From positions 1 through 64,000 of the forward strand of contig NZ_JDUI01000013.1 in the NCBI RefSeq assembly GCF_000771405.1: DNA of 64,000 bases, in the 5' to 3' direction. Source of the DNA: Bifidobacterium pullorum DSM 20433. Its GTDB lineage: Bacteria; Actinomycetota; Actinomycetes; Actinomycetales; Bifidobacteriaceae. The position numbers were made by a program, and so were the translations under genes. A model generated the notes under the pieces. The model saw only the letters and a program-made list of their open reading frames with translations. It made no database searches and was not told the origin of the DNA. Positions 55,563 to 64,000 of this stretch are shown one piece after another (within the stretch, counting starts at the first letter, position 1; each line of letters starts with the position of its first letter).

Positions 55563-58207
55563 GATCGGCTCCCCGTCAGCCTGTTCAGCCGCATCGCCAA
55601 CGCCACCGAACCCACGTTGTAGCCGCTGCACGCGTAGACGCCGGTGGTGGGCCCGCCGTCGGCGGCGGGATGCACGGCGATGATCAGCGGCATCTTGTCC
55701 GGGTCGACGAAGGTGATGCGCGCCAGACGCGATGCGGTGGCCTCGTCGCAACGCCACAGCTCGAACGGTCGCGGCAGCCGGTCCATCATCCGCATGATCG
55801 GGTCGCTGGCGGGCGTCTGCGCGGGGCTGAGCGCCAGGATCGGCTCGACCTCGGTGTCCGCATGCTCCGTCAGGAACTCGCGAAGTTCGTCAAGCACATG
55901 GATGCTGGGTTCCGAACCGTTCGCGTCGAGGATGAACAGCACCGCGCGCCGGTCGCCCACCATCGCATCCAGCGGCGTGGCGGTGCCGTCGGGCGCGGTG
56001 AACGGCAGGTTCTCCAGCGGCAGGCGCTCCAGCAGATCGCTCTCGTCCGGCGTGCGCCAGCGCAGCCGCAGCGCGCAACCGTCCGGCGTGACTGTGAAGC
56101 CGTGCACCGCGGCCATCTGGTTGCCGTTCGGCAGGCGCACGGTGGTGATCGCCCTGTAGTCGCCGGGCTCGAGCATGACCCGCATCCCGTCGCCGTCCCA
56201 TGGCAGCTCGGACAGGTCCAGGGAGACGTAATCCATGCCTCGCGGCGTGCGCTGCAACTGCCCGAGGGACCAATCCACCTGGTAACGGGGGACGTCCTCT
56301 CGTCCCTCGGCCGTGATGGTGCACGGCGCCATGGCGGCAACCGGGGCCTGCACGTCGGTCGCGGCGCCGGACTGCACGGTGACGAAACGCGATCCATCGA
56401 AATACTGCGGACGGAAGCCCTCGGGATCCAGCCGCGCGGGGATGCCCAACACGCGGCAGATGGCGACGAACGCGATCCTGCGATGCGCGGCGTCGCCCAG
56501 ACCGCTGATCCACAGCGCGCTCGCGCTCGCGCAGGGGGCGTCGTCGTCGACGTCACGGACGCCGTTGTTGAGCCGCGCCCACAATTGCGCGGGATCCCGC
56601 CGGAACCGGGCCGTGAGGTCCGCGCCCACAAGGTCCTGCAGGAGGCGGTGGTCGGCGGTCAGCTCCTCGTTGAGCACACGCGGGTTCAACACGCAGTCGC
56701 GCCACAGGCCGGCGGCGCGCTCTCCGTCGAGCCGCGCCAGCGGGCCGGACATCGCGTAGTCGCGGATCCGGGCGGCCGCCTGCAGCGTATCCTCCAGCAC
56801 GTCGTATCCGGTATCGCACAGGTCCTTGTCGGCCAGGGCCTGCAGCAGCGTCAGACGGTCGGGGTAGTCGTCCTGGTCCAGGAACCGGGCGAGGGTCGGC
56901 CAGTTGCCGCCGGCATGGCGCAGCAGCGCGTCCACGGCGGCGTGACCCCGCGCCGACTGCGCGGCGAAGCCGTCCAGCCGTGCCACCCTCATGGCCTCGG
57001 CCTGCAGCGCCCGTTGCGTGCCGGTGGCGCGTTCCTCGTCGCTCAGCGCGGCGCTGCGCGACTCCCCGGCCGCCGGCGCATGCAGGGTCAACGCCGTCCA
57101 ATCCTCCGGCAGGCGGGGATCGGGGTCCTGCCCGGGGTGGAGCGGGGCCCCCAGCACGACCGTGGCCTGGTCGGTGGCGGCGGTGTCGACCAGCGTCTGC
57201 CCGAACAGGTCCGCCGTCGAGGCGTGGACGAGCAGCGAGCCGCGGCCCACCTGCAGTTCGGCGCGCCCCTGCGCATCGGTGCGCAGCCGGGCGATCGGCG
57301 TGAACTCCGCCATGTTGAGCAGCTCGAAACTGATCGCGGCGTCCGCGGCGGGGGTCCCGTCGGGGTGCGTCACCGTGACGGACAGGCGGGTGACGGGGGC
57401 GTAGGCGTCGGTGAGGTTCTCCAGCAGCGCGTCATCCTGCTCCCCGGCGGAGGCGCCGACGTCGACGGTGCCGGTGGAGTAGTCGCAGAACACGCGGGCG
57501 TGCACGAGCATGGCGCGGGCCGAGGCGCGGTCGAACCAGCCGCGGTCCAGCTGCTCCTCGGGCTCGCAGGCGCCCATGAACCGCCACACGCCGTCGACCA
57601 TCGCCTCGACCCAGGCGTGGTTGTCGTCGCAGTGGGCCCAGCGCGGCGTGTAGACCTGTCGCGCGGGCACGCCGATGGCCCGCAGCGCGGTCACCAGCAG
57701 CGTGGACTCCTCGCCGCAGCGGCCGATGCCGCGGTTCAGCGCGCCCATCGGGCTGAGCGTGCGCCCGTCGGTGGGCGCGTAGGTGACGTGTTCGGCGCAC
57801 CAGTAGTTGGTTTCGACAACCGCCCGTTCCATATCCAGCCCGGCGATGCGCGCGTCCAGCTCGCCGGCGATCGCGGGGCGGCAGGGCTCCAGCCGTTCGT
57901 TGTTGATGCGTGGCCAGAAGACGTAGTGGATGAAGACGTCTTCGGGCAGCGCGGCGGTCCAGGGGCGCGTGCGCCGCAGCATCAGCGCGTGGTCGGCGTA
58001 TCCCCGCAGCGTTTCCGGGCTGCGGTCCAGGATGTCGGTGAGCGGCAGGGTGCCGATCATCAGCTCCATCAGGGCTCGCTGGTCGGCGTCGAGGTCCGGC
58101 AGCATCGCGTCGGCGGGGATCGTCCGTCCGTCGAGCGCCGTGATCCGGTCCTGATGGCATCGATGCGCGTACTCATGCAGCGCGGGGGAGATCAAGGGGG
58201 TGAGCAT
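55559..58207 (-). CDS. Large multi-domain transglutaminase-like protein
   Basis: Protein of 882 residues with no signal peptide. An N-terminal transglutaminase-fold domain (about 130-225) has an intact Cys164 (GRCGEE), His197 (DNHAWVE) and Asp205 triad. Around 260-350 is a beta-sandwich like carboxypeptidase regulatory domains. After a helical region, a second transglutaminase-like segment (about 595-650, IAFVAICRVLGIPARLDPEGF) has lost the cysteine. The final 130 residues look like a thioredoxin fold without cysteines (VLFILDANGSEPSIHVLDELR). Such enzymes hydrolyse amide bonds as proteases or PNGase-like deglycosidases. The substrate is unknown. The ATG at 58207 has AAGGA. It is divergent from nagK and coupled to the ROK gene downstream. 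Confidence 0.8.
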   Translation of the reverse strand: MLTPLISPALHEYAHRCHQDRITALDGRTIPADAMLPDLDADQRALMELMIGTLPLTDILDRSPETLRGYADHALMLRRTRPWTAALPEDVFIHYVFWPRINNERLEPCRPAIAGELDARIAGLDMERAVVETNYWCAEHVTYAPTDGRTLSPMGALNRGIGRCGEESTLLVTALRAIGVPARQVYTPRWAHCDDNHAWVEAMVDGVWRFMGACEPEEQLDRGWFDRASARAMLVHARVFCDYSTGTVDVGASAGEQDDALLENLTDAYAPVTRLSVTVTHPDGTPAADAAISFELLNMAEFTPIARLRTDAQGRAELQVGRGSLLVHASTADLFGQTLVDTAATDQATVVLGAPLHPGQDPDPRLPEDWTALTLHAPAAGESRSAALSDEERATGTQRALQAEAMRVARLDGFAAQSARGHAAVDALLRHAGGNWPTLARFLDQDDYPDRLTLLQALADKDLCDTGYDVLEDTLQAAARIRDYAMSGPLARLDGERAAGLWRDCVLNPRVLNEELTADHRLLQDLVGADLTARFRRDPAQLWARLNNGVRDVDDDAPCASASALWISGLGDAAHRRIAFVAICRVLGIPARLDPEGFRPQYFDGSRFVTVQSGAATDVQAPVAAMAPCTITAEGREDVPRYQVDWSLGQLQRTPRGMDYVSLDLSELPWDGDGMRVMLEPGDYRAITTVRLPNGNQMAAVHGFTVTPDGCALRLRWRTPDESDLLERLPLENLPFTAPDGTATPLDAMVGDRRAVLFILDANGSEPSIHVLDELREFLTEHADTEVEPILALSPAQTPASDPIMRMMDRLPRPFELWRCDEATASRLARITFVDPDKMPLIIAVHPAADGGPTTGVYACSGYNVGSVALAMRLNRLTGSRS

Positions 58208-58410
58208 GGCCATGTCCTTGTGGTGGTTGATGGGTGGTGGTCGGTCGGATACTGGAATACTGTACGACGGACCATGCCTTATATGCCCATGTGGCGTCGC
58301 AGGTGGTAGTCTGCCTAATGACGCATATGCCGTGCGGGCGATGACGGTTCACGGCGGTGCGTGCGGAAGAAGACACCATCGGCAAGGAAATCTGATTGGG
58401 AGGAACCACT

Positions 58411-59301
58411 ATGCATGAATACGTTGGCATCGACATCGGCGGTACCAAGATCGAGGCCGTCCTCGTGGACGAGCGCAACACCGTGCTCAACTCCTGCCGC
58501 ATCCCGGCTCGTCCGGGGGCGCAGAACGTGTTGGACGACGTCATCGGCATCACGCGCCGTCTCGGCGGCGACCCGGTGGCGGTGGGCGTGGGGCTGCCCG
58601 GCCAGGTCGATTCCGTCACCGGTGTGGTGCGCGACATCGTGAATCTGGACATCGTCAAGCTCGAGCTGGGGCGCGAGGCTGGCAAGGCCCTGGGCGTGCC
58701 GGTGCAGGTTGAGAACGATGTCAACGCCGCCGCGCTGGGCGCCGTGGCGTTGATCGACGACCAGGTGTCGGCGGGGGACACGGTGGTGTTCCTGAATTTC
58801 GGCACCGGTCTGGCCGCCGGCGTGGTGCGCGACGGCCACGTGGAGCGCGGCTACAGCGGCTCCTACGGCGAGATCGGCCATCTGCCGGTCGACCCGAACA
58901 AGTTCCTGTGCAACTGCGGCCAGCGCGGCTGCCTGGAGACCGTCACCTCGGGCGGCTCCGTGGCCAAGCTGTGGCCGGGGCAGCCGCCGCTGCCCGATCT
59001 GATCGAGAAGGCGAAGGCCGGCGACCCTCGCGCCATCGAGGTGTTCTCCATCGTGCAGCATGGCCTGGCGGACACGGTTCAGGTGGTCGGGCAGGCGTAT
59101 GACCCCAAGCTGATCGTCATGGGCGGAGGCATGGCCAAGACCGGCCGTCCGCTGCTCGACATGATCGTCGAGGAGCTGCGCCGCCGTGAGGAGACCAGCC
59201 ACTTCATCACCTCGCTGCACCTGCCCGAGCGCCTGCGTCTGGCGCCGGTCGAGCAGCCGATTGGCGCCATCGGCGCCGCGCTGGCCGCTCCGCGCGGCTG
59301 A
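58411..59301 (+). CDS. ROK-family sugar kinase, probable GlcNAc kinase
   Basis: ATP-dependent hexose kinase of 296 residues. The phosphate-1 motif is DIGGTKIE (8-15), then GVGLPGQVD, ENDVNAAALG (catalytic Asp), GTGLAAGVV, GEIGHLPVD and the zinc motif CNCGQRGCLE. The intact ATP site marks it as a kinase rather than a repressor. Its place before nagB and nagA makes GlcNAc or glucosamine the likely substrate, though ROK kinases of this type can also use glucose or mannose. GGGAGGA precedes the ATG at 58411. A terminator follows, so nagB has its own promoter. Confidence 0.88.
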   Translation: MHEYVGIDIGGTKIEAVLVDERNTVLNSCRIPARPGAQNVLDDVIGITRRLGGDPVAVGVGLPGQVDSVTGVVRDIVNLDIVKLELGREAGKALGVPVQVENDVNAAALGAVALIDDQVSAGDTVVFLNFGTGLAAGVVRDGHVERGYSGSYGEIGHLPVDPNKFLCNCGQRGCLETVTSGGSVAKLWPGQPPLPDLIEKAKAGDPRAIEVFSIVQHGLADTVQVVGQAYDPKLIVMGGGMAKTGRPLLDMIVEELRRREETSHFITSLHLPERLRLAPVEQPIGAIGAALAAPRG

Positions 59302-59320
59302 GCGCGCCGGTGACCTCCCG

Positions 59321-59353
59321 AGGGCCGCCTCCGCCGGATGGCGGGGCGGCCCT
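59321..59353 (+). terminator. Terminator after the ROK kinase
   Basis: A GC-rich stem (AGGGCCGCC with GCGGCCCT, extended by CCGCC and GGCGG with a one-base bulge), loop GGAT, followed by TCTGTTT. Confidence 0.8.
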
Positions 59354-59445
59354 TCTGTTTCCGGATGCGCGGGCATGGGTCGCGACGCCATGCCCGCGTG
59401 GCGTGTCCGGGGTGGAGGACGCGTATCATGATTTATGACAAGGAA

Positions 59446-59464
59446 GTTAACGATTTGGCTTAAC
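59446..59464 (+). promoter_or_regulatory. Operator candidate upstream of nagB
   Basis: GTTAA (59446-59450) and TTAAC (59460-59464) are inverted arms nine bases apart, 35-53 bases before the nagB start, in the AT-rich stretch that should hold its promoter. The arms resemble the TTAA-type sites seen near frk but the spacing differs, so a different ROK repressor is possible. Confidence 0.35.
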
Positions 59465-59498
59465 AGTCAAGTCGCAATCCGATAGAAGGTAAGGAAAC

Positions 59499-60311
59499 AT
59501 GCCGGAAATCATCATTGTTAAGAACGAAGCCGAAGCTGGTGACATCTACGCGCGTTGCGTGGCGGACCTCATCAAGTCCAAGCCGAATGCGGTGCTGGGC
59601 CTGGCCACCGGTTCCAGCCCGCTGGCCGCCTACCAGGCGCTGGCCAAGGTCATCGAAGCCGAGGGCATCGACGTCAGCCAGGTGCAGGGGTTCGCGCTCG
59701 ACGAGTATCTGGGGCTGCCGCTGGACCATCCGGAGTCCTATCACGCCACCATCAACCGCACCGTCACCGTTCCGCTGGGACTTGACCCCGCCAAGGTGCA
59801 CGTCCCCGGCGACGCGCTGGACGGTTGCCCGCTGGAGGACGGCGAGCGCATCGCCGGCGCCGGTGAGGCCTACGACGAGGCGATCGCCGCCGCCGGCGGC
59901 GTGGACGTGCAGATCCTCGGCATCGGCGCGGACGGGCATGTCGGATTCAACGAGCCCGGTTCGTCGCTGGCGTCCGGCACCCGCGTCAAGACGTTGGTGC
60001 AGCGGACCCGCGAGGACAACGCCCGGTTCTTCGACGGGGACATCGATCAGGTGCCCACCCACTGCATCACGCAGGGCATCGGCACGATCATGCGCGCCCG
60101 TCACCTGGTGCTGCTGGCGTTCGGCGAGGGCAAGGCCGAGGCGATCCGCCAGACCTGCGAGGGCGGTGTCTCCGCGTTCTGCCCGGCCAGCGCGCTGCAG
60201 CTGCACCCGCACGCCACGATCATCGTGGACGAGGCGGCCGCCTCCAAGCTGGAGCATAAGGACTACTATGAGTATGCCTACGCCCACAAGCCGGCGTGGC
60301 AGGGCATCTGA
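59499..60311 (+). CDS. nagB: Glucosamine-6-phosphate deaminase (NagB)
   Basis: Isomerase/deaminase of 270 residues, the family length, converting glucosamine-6-phosphate to fructose-6-phosphate and ammonia. Landmarks are LGLATGSSPLAAYQAL (phosphate loop), FALDEYLGLP (catalytic Asp) and GIGADGHVGFNEPGSS (catalytic His and Glu). AAGGTAAGGA precedes the ATG at 59499. nagA follows 39 bases later, forming the nagBA unit. In bifidobacteria the product feeds the bifid shunt. Confidence 0.98.
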   Translation: MPEIIIVKNEAEAGDIYARCVADLIKSKPNAVLGLATGSSPLAAYQALAKVIEAEGIDVSQVQGFALDEYLGLPLDHPESYHATINRTVTVPLGLDPAKVHVPGDALDGCPLEDGERIAGAGEAYDEAIAAAGGVDVQILGIGADGHVGFNEPGSSLASGTRVKTLVQRTREDNARFFDGDIDQVPTHCITQGIGTIMRARHLVLLAFGEGKAEAIRQTCEGGVSAFCPASALQLHPHATIIVDEAAASKLEHKDYYEYAYAHKPAWQGI

Positions 60312-60350
60312 GCGGATCGGCGCGGATCCGGATTTCCCGAAGGAGCGGAT

Positions 60351-61607
60351 ATGGACCAGAACAGAATGGATATCGTCAGGCGTGTCACGGACGCCGTCGC
60401 GGGCGAACCGGAACGTATCGCCATCAGGGGCGCCCGCAAGGTGGACGCCCGCGGCGTGCTGGAGCATTGCTGGGTGACGTCGGCCAACGGCGTCATCACC
60501 GCCACCGGAACCAGTGATGAGGAGTTCGAACACGCCTGCCGCACCATCGCGATCGATCCCGCGGACGAGTCCTCGATCATCGAGGCCGACGGCCGTCTGC
60601 TCATCCCCGGATACGTCGACATCCACGCCCACGGTTCGTGGGAGCGCTCGTTCGACGATGGTCCCGAGGGCATCGACATCGCCCGCGCCGGCCATGCGGT
60701 GCACGGCACGACCCGGCAGGTGTGCTCGCTGATCACCAACCCGATCGACGTGATGTGCGAGAACCTGCGCAATGTGCGCGCCGCGATGGATCGCCGTCCG
60801 GACGTGCTGGGCTCGCATCTGGAGGGGCCGTTCCTCGCGCTCGCCCGCAAGGGCGCGCACGATCCGGAGTGCCTCAAGGACCCGGTGCCCGAGCTGGTGG
60901 ACGAGTTGCTGGACGCCGCCGACGGCAGCCTGCGCCAGATCACCATCGCGCCGGAGCTGCCGCACGGCATCGGCGCGATCAGACAGTTCGCCGCCGCGGG
61001 CGTGGTGCCCGCCGTCGGCCACTGCGACGCCGACTATGCCATGGCCAAGCGCGGCTTCGACGCGGGCGCCGGCATCGTGACCCACATGTTCAACGCGATG
61101 AACGGCCTGCATCACCGCGAGCCCGGCCCGATCCCGGCGGCGGTCGAGGACCCGCGCGTGACGATCGAGATCATCAACGACGGCTTCCACGTGCAGGACC
61201 CGATGGTCCGGCTGGGCTTCGGCTTCGCGCCGCACCGCACGGCGTTCGTCACCGACGCGATGGCCGCCACCGACTGCCCGGACGGCCCGTACAAGCTCGG
61301 CGCGCTGGACGTGAACGTGGTCGACGGGCATGCCCGCCTGGTCTCCAACGGCGCGATCGCCGGCTCGACGCTGCTGCTGGAGGTGGCTGTGCGTCGCGCG
61401 GTCACCGTGCTCGGCATCTCCGCGGTGGATGCGGTGGAGGCCGCGACGCTGACGCCGGCGCGGACGTTCGGCTATGACCGTCCCAATCCGGTGACGGGAG
61501 CGCCGCTGGGCCTGGTGGCCCCGGGATACGCCGCCGACCTGCTGCTGACCGACCCGGCGACCTGGACCGTCGGCGAGGTGTGGTGCGCCGGCCGCAAGCT
61601 GCGCTAG
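60351..61607 (+). CDS. nagA: N-acetylglucosamine-6-phosphate deacetylase (NagA)
   Basis: Amidohydrolase-fold enzyme of 418 residues that removes acetate from GlcNAc-6-phosphate before NagB. Metal and catalytic residues lie in GYVDIHAHGSWERSF (HxH), SHLEGPFLALARKGAH, VGHCDADYAMA, THMFNAMNGLHHREPG and VTDAMAATDC (catalytic Asp). The first 35 residues are a family-typical beta-sandwich start. AAGGAG precedes the ATG. A strong terminator closes the nagBA operon. Confidence 0.97.
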   Translation: MDQNRMDIVRRVTDAVAGEPERIAIRGARKVDARGVLEHCWVTSANGVITATGTSDEEFEHACRTIAIDPADESSIIEADGRLLIPGYVDIHAHGSWERSFDDGPEGIDIARAGHAVHGTTRQVCSLITNPIDVMCENLRNVRAAMDRRPDVLGSHLEGPFLALARKGAHDPECLKDPVPELVDELLDAADGSLRQITIAPELPHGIGAIRQFAAAGVVPAVGHCDADYAMAKRGFDAGAGIVTHMFNAMNGLHHREPGPIPAAVEDPRVTIEIINDGFHVQDPMVRLGFGFAPHRTAFVTDAMAATDCPDGPYKLGALDVNVVDGHARLVSNGAIAGSTLLLEVAVRRAVTVLGISAVDAVEAATLTPARTFGYDRPNPVTGAPLGLVAPGYAADLLLTDPATWTVGEVWCAGRKLR

Positions 61608-61641
61608 GCTGTCGTTCGGTGCCGGCCGTCGCCGGCGTGAT

Positions 61642-61693
61642 GTCCGCATGATGAGACCGATATGGGATCGAGTCTCATCATGCGGACTTTTTT
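61642..61693 (+). terminator. Strong rho-independent terminator of nagBA
   Basis: A perfect 16-bp stem, GTCCGCATGATGAGAC (61642-61657) with GTCTCATCATGCGGAC (61672-61687), a 14-base loop, followed at once by six T residues. Confidence 0.96.
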
Positions 61694-61902
61694 CAAATTG
61701 GCGTTCGATGGGCCAAAAGGTTGGAAAATGGCGGTTCCTGCGTGGTCTGATCGGGTCGTGCGGCATGGAAACGAGGGGATTGGGGCGCTCCGGGGTAACG
61801 TGCGGCGTTTACGGTTTTGTGGTTAACGGGCACCGTTGGACGCACGCCAAAAGCGCGCGGAGGCCACCGGTGCCGATTGCCGAAAAGAAGAGAGGATTCA
61901 TC

Positions 61903-63531
61903 GTGAATCGCAAGAAGATCATGGCCGTCGTGGCTTCCGTGGCCGCGGTGGCATCGCTCGCGGCCTGCGGCGTGAAGGATGAGGCCGCCCCGGCCGCCGG
62001 CGCGGATACCATCACCATCGGCACCACCGATAAGATCGTCAGCCTCGATCCGGCCGGATCGTACGACAACGGCTCCTACGCCGTGCAGATCCAGGTGTTC
62101 CCGTTCCTGTACGCCCAGGACTACAACACCTCCGAACTGAGCCCGGACATCGCCGCCGACGACGGCACCTGGAGCGAGGACGGCACCCAGTTCACCGTCA
62201 AGCTCAAGGAGGGCCTGAAGTTCGCCAACGGCAACGACCTGACCTCCTCCGACGTCAAGTTCTCGTTCGACCGCATCAAGACGATCGACGATCCGAACGG
62301 CCCGGTGTCGCTGCTGGCCAACATCGAGTCCATCGAGACCCCGGACGACACCACCGTGGTGTTCAACTCGGCGGTGCCCAATGACGTGACGCTCAAGCAG
62401 GTGCTCTCCAGCCCCGCCGGCCCGATCGTCGACGAGGACGTGTTCAGCGCGGACTCGCTCACCGACCCCGCCACCATCGTCGATGGCAACGCCTTCGCCG
62501 GCCCGTACACGCTGACCTCCTTCACGCTCAACGAGAACGTGTCCTATGCCAAGAACGACAGCTATGAAGGTCTGACCCCGGCCGAGAACGACACCGTGCA
62601 GGTCAAGTACTACGCCGACGCCTCCAACCTCAAGATGGACATCGAGCAGGGCACGATCGACGTGGCGTTCCGCTCGCTGACCGCCACCGACATCGAGGAC
62701 CTCTCCAAGAACGACGAGGTCAAGATCGTCGACGGTCCCGGCGGCGAGGAGCGCTTCCTGTCCTTCAACTTCAAGATCCAGCCGTACGGCGAATCCCAGC
62801 CCGACGCCGATGCGGACAAGGCCAAGGCCGTGCGCCAGGCCGTGGCCGCGCTGATCGACCGCCAGGAGCTGTCCGACCGCGTCTACAAGGGCACCTACAC
62901 CCCGATGTACTCCTACATCCCGGATGGTCTGGACGGCCATGAGGACACCCTGAAGGAGGCCTATGGCGACGGCGAGGGCAACCCGGACGCCGACCAGGCC
63001 GCGCAGATCCTCGCCGACGCCGGCGTCGAGACCCCGGTCGAACTGAACCTGCAGTACAACGGCGACCACTACGGCTCCAGCTCCGCCGATGAGTACGCGG
63101 CCATCAAGTCGCAGCTCGAGGCCGACGGCCTGTTCACCGTGGACCTGCAGCAGACCGAATGGACCCAGTACAGCGAGCAGCGCCTGGTCACCGACGAGTC
63201 CGACGGCTCCTACCCGGCCTACCAGCTCGGCTGGTTCCCGGACTATTCGGATCCGGACAACTACCTGTCCCCGTTCTTCCGTGAAGGCAACTTCGTCATG
63301 AACGGCTACTCGAACGAGGAAGTCAACACGCTGATCGTCAACCAGGCCGGCGAGCAGGATCACGACAAGCGCATGGAGATGCTCGGCCAGATCCAGGACA
63401 TCGTGACCGATGAAGTGCCGACCATCCCGCTGCTGCAGGGCGCCCAGACCGCGGTGACCCGCACCAACATCGACGGTGTCGTGCTCGACGCGTCGTTCCG
63501 CTTCCGCTACTCCTCGGTGACCAAGTCCTGA
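61903..63531 (+). CDS. oppA: Oligopeptide-type ABC transporter substrate-binding lipoprotein
   Basis: Extracellular solute-binding protein (SBP family 5) of 542 residues. A lipoprotein signal (1-21) ends in SLAAC with the lipid-modified Cys22. The mature part has the family-5 pattern LSPDIAADDGTWSEDGTQFTV, FANGNDLTSSDVKFSFDRI and, near the end, YQLGWFPDYSDPDNYLSPFF. The last motif is typical of peptide binders. The start is GTG at 61903 after AAGAGAGGA. The 200 bases before it hold the promoter. A permease of the same system follows. The ligand may be peptides or amino-sugar-containing muropeptides; the neighbouring nag genes only suggest the latter. Confidence 0.93.
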   Translation: MNRKKIMAVVASVAAVASLAACGVKDEAAPAAGADTITIGTTDKIVSLDPAGSYDNGSYAVQIQVFPFLYAQDYNTSELSPDIAADDGTWSEDGTQFTVKLKEGLKFANGNDLTSSDVKFSFDRIKTIDDPNGPVSLLANIESIETPDDTTVVFNSAVPNDVTLKQVLSSPAGPIVDEDVFSADSLTDPATIVDGNAFAGPYTLTSFTLNENVSYAKNDSYEGLTPAENDTVQVKYYADASNLKMDIEQGTIDVAFRSLTATDIEDLSKNDEVKIVDGPGGEERFLSFNFKIQPYGESQPDADADKAKAVRQAVAALIDRQELSDRVYKGTYTPMYSYIPDGLDGHEDTLKEAYGDGEGNPDADQAAQILADAGVETPVELNLQYNGDHYGSSSADEYAAIKSQLEADGLFTVDLQQTEWTQYSEQRLVTDESDGSYPAYQLGWFPDYSDPDNYLSPFFREGNFVMNGYSNEEVNTLIVNQAGEQDHDKRMEMLGQIQDIVTDEVPTIPLLQGAQTAVTRTNIDGVVLDASFRFRYSSVTKS

Positions 63532-63562
63532 GTCGGTCGCGGCAAGCCTGACCATCCCTGAC

Positions 63563-63594
63563 CGCCGGTCCCGTCCTCTGTGTCGGGGCCGGCG
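63563..63594 (+). terminator. Intercistronic hairpin after oppA
   Basis: An 11-bp stem (CGCCGGTCCCG with CGGGGCCGGCG, one wobble pair) and a 10-base loop, without a T tract. Such hairpins between a binding protein and its permeases commonly protect the upstream message or weaken readthrough, giving more binding protein. Confidence 0.55.
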
Positions 63595-63688
63595 TCACCG
63601 TTCATCATCCGGCATCCTGGCGGGCGCATCCCGCACGGAACCGGACGCATTCCCGATATCCATCATCCGCCTGTTAAGGAGTTCTTGC

Positions 63689-64000
63689 GTGTCCAACAGC
63701 AGTACGCAGGCCGGAACGGAGTCCCCCGCGCCGCAAGGTGCGCAGCAACCGGCCAAAGCCAGGAAGAACAGGCTGTCCGGGGGATTCTTCCGATTCGTCA
63801 TCACCCGTTTCCTGCTCATCATCCCCACGGTGTTCATCCTCGTCACCGTCGTGTTCTTCGTCATGCGCGCCACCGGCGACCCGATCACCGCGGCGCAGGG
63901 CGGCCGTCTCAGCCCGGAGGAGCTGCAGCGGCGCATCCACGAGGCCGGCTACGACAGGCCGCTCATCGTGCAGTACGTCGACTATCTCGGCGACCTGCTG
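63689..64000 (+). CDS. Oligopeptide ABC transporter permease (DppB/OppB family), 5' part
   Basis: The first 104 codons of a permease, cut by the window end. The start is GTG at 63689 with AAGGAG at 63676-63681. A polar N-terminal tail of about 30 residues is followed by RFVITRFLLIIPTVFILV, the first membrane helix of DppB/OppB permeases. The characteristic extracellular pattern LSPEELQRRIHEAGYDRPLI then VQYVDYLGDLL follows. It is the second gene of the opp operon after oppA; DppC and ATPase genes are expected beyond the window. Confidence 0.92.
   Translation, partial: MSNSSTQAGTESPAPQGAQQPAKARKNRLSGGFFRFVITRFLLIIPTVFILVTVVFFVMRATGDPITAAQGGRLSPEELQRRIHEAGYDRPLIVQYVDYLGDLL

Noticed and set aside
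54438-55757. A longer, 439-residue version of the second ROK repressor.
   Set aside because: The extra N-terminal 65 residues overlap the end of the transglutaminase-like gene in another frame and are Arg/His-rich; the GTG at 55562 has a good ribosome site and the usual GTGA overlap.

Overview
The window is high-G+C actinobacterial chromosome and almost certainly comes from a Bifidobacterium. The clearest marker is a one-piece tmRNA whose tag reads AKSNRTEFALAA, the tag I associate with bifidobacteria. An L-lactate dehydrogenase, a surface-anchored MINPP-type phytase, a nagB/nagA plus opp block and an actinobacterial lexA / LysM / nrdR group agree with that. The species is not resolved. Genes are densely packed on both strands. 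I see no prophage, transposase gene, CRISPR array, rRNA or tRNA.

Layout from left to right. (1) The start of an unidentified minus-strand gene, dnaE, a DUF1349 protein behind a palindromic operator candidate, and a MacB-type ABC pair on the minus strand. (2) A secreted, probably wall-anchored phytase. (3) A histidine operon hisD-hisC-hisB-unknown-hisH-hisA followed by glnA; hisF, hisG, hisE and hisI are not here. (4) Two envelope proteins of unclear role, the helicase gene hrpA, an RsmC-like methyltransferase, hflX and ldh. (5) A CDF metal exporter, then lexA divergent from a small LysM membrane protein with four LexA boxes between them, then nrdR. (6) serA and helD on the minus strand.

(7) From 34.3 to 48.3 kb lies the division and cell-wall (dcw) cluster: mraZ, rsmH, ftsL, ftsI, a degenerate MurE-like gene, murF, mraY, murD, ftsW, murG, murC and ftsQ. 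Many genes overlap by a few bases, and 10-bp periodic MraZ boxes sit upstream. ftsA and ftsZ do not follow; the cluster ends tail to tail against dtd. (8) From 48.9 to 64 kb is a sugar and amino-sugar region: an AGE-family sugar epimerase/isomerase, ssrA, fructokinase, a ROK repressor, cutC, a second ROK repressor translationally coupled to a large transglutaminase-like protein, a ROK sugar kinase, nagB, nagA, and an oligopeptide-type ABC transporter cut by the window edge. The epimerase/isomerase and fructokinase could together turn mannose into fructose-6-phosphate. NagK, NagA and NagB would turn GlcNAc into fructose-6-phosphate, which is the entry point of the bifid shunt.

The items most worth a second look are: the MurE-like protein without a P-loop in the exact murE slot of the dcw cluster; the multi-domain transglutaminase-like protein in the amino-sugar locus; the unknown acidic protein inside the his operon; the shared TTAAY-N3-GTTAA operator candidates; and four different intergenic repeat elements (104-bp palindrome, 132-bp terminal-inverted-repeat element, 52-bp repeats, 63-bp repeats). 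Functions are assigned from recognised family motifs only; no database search was possible.
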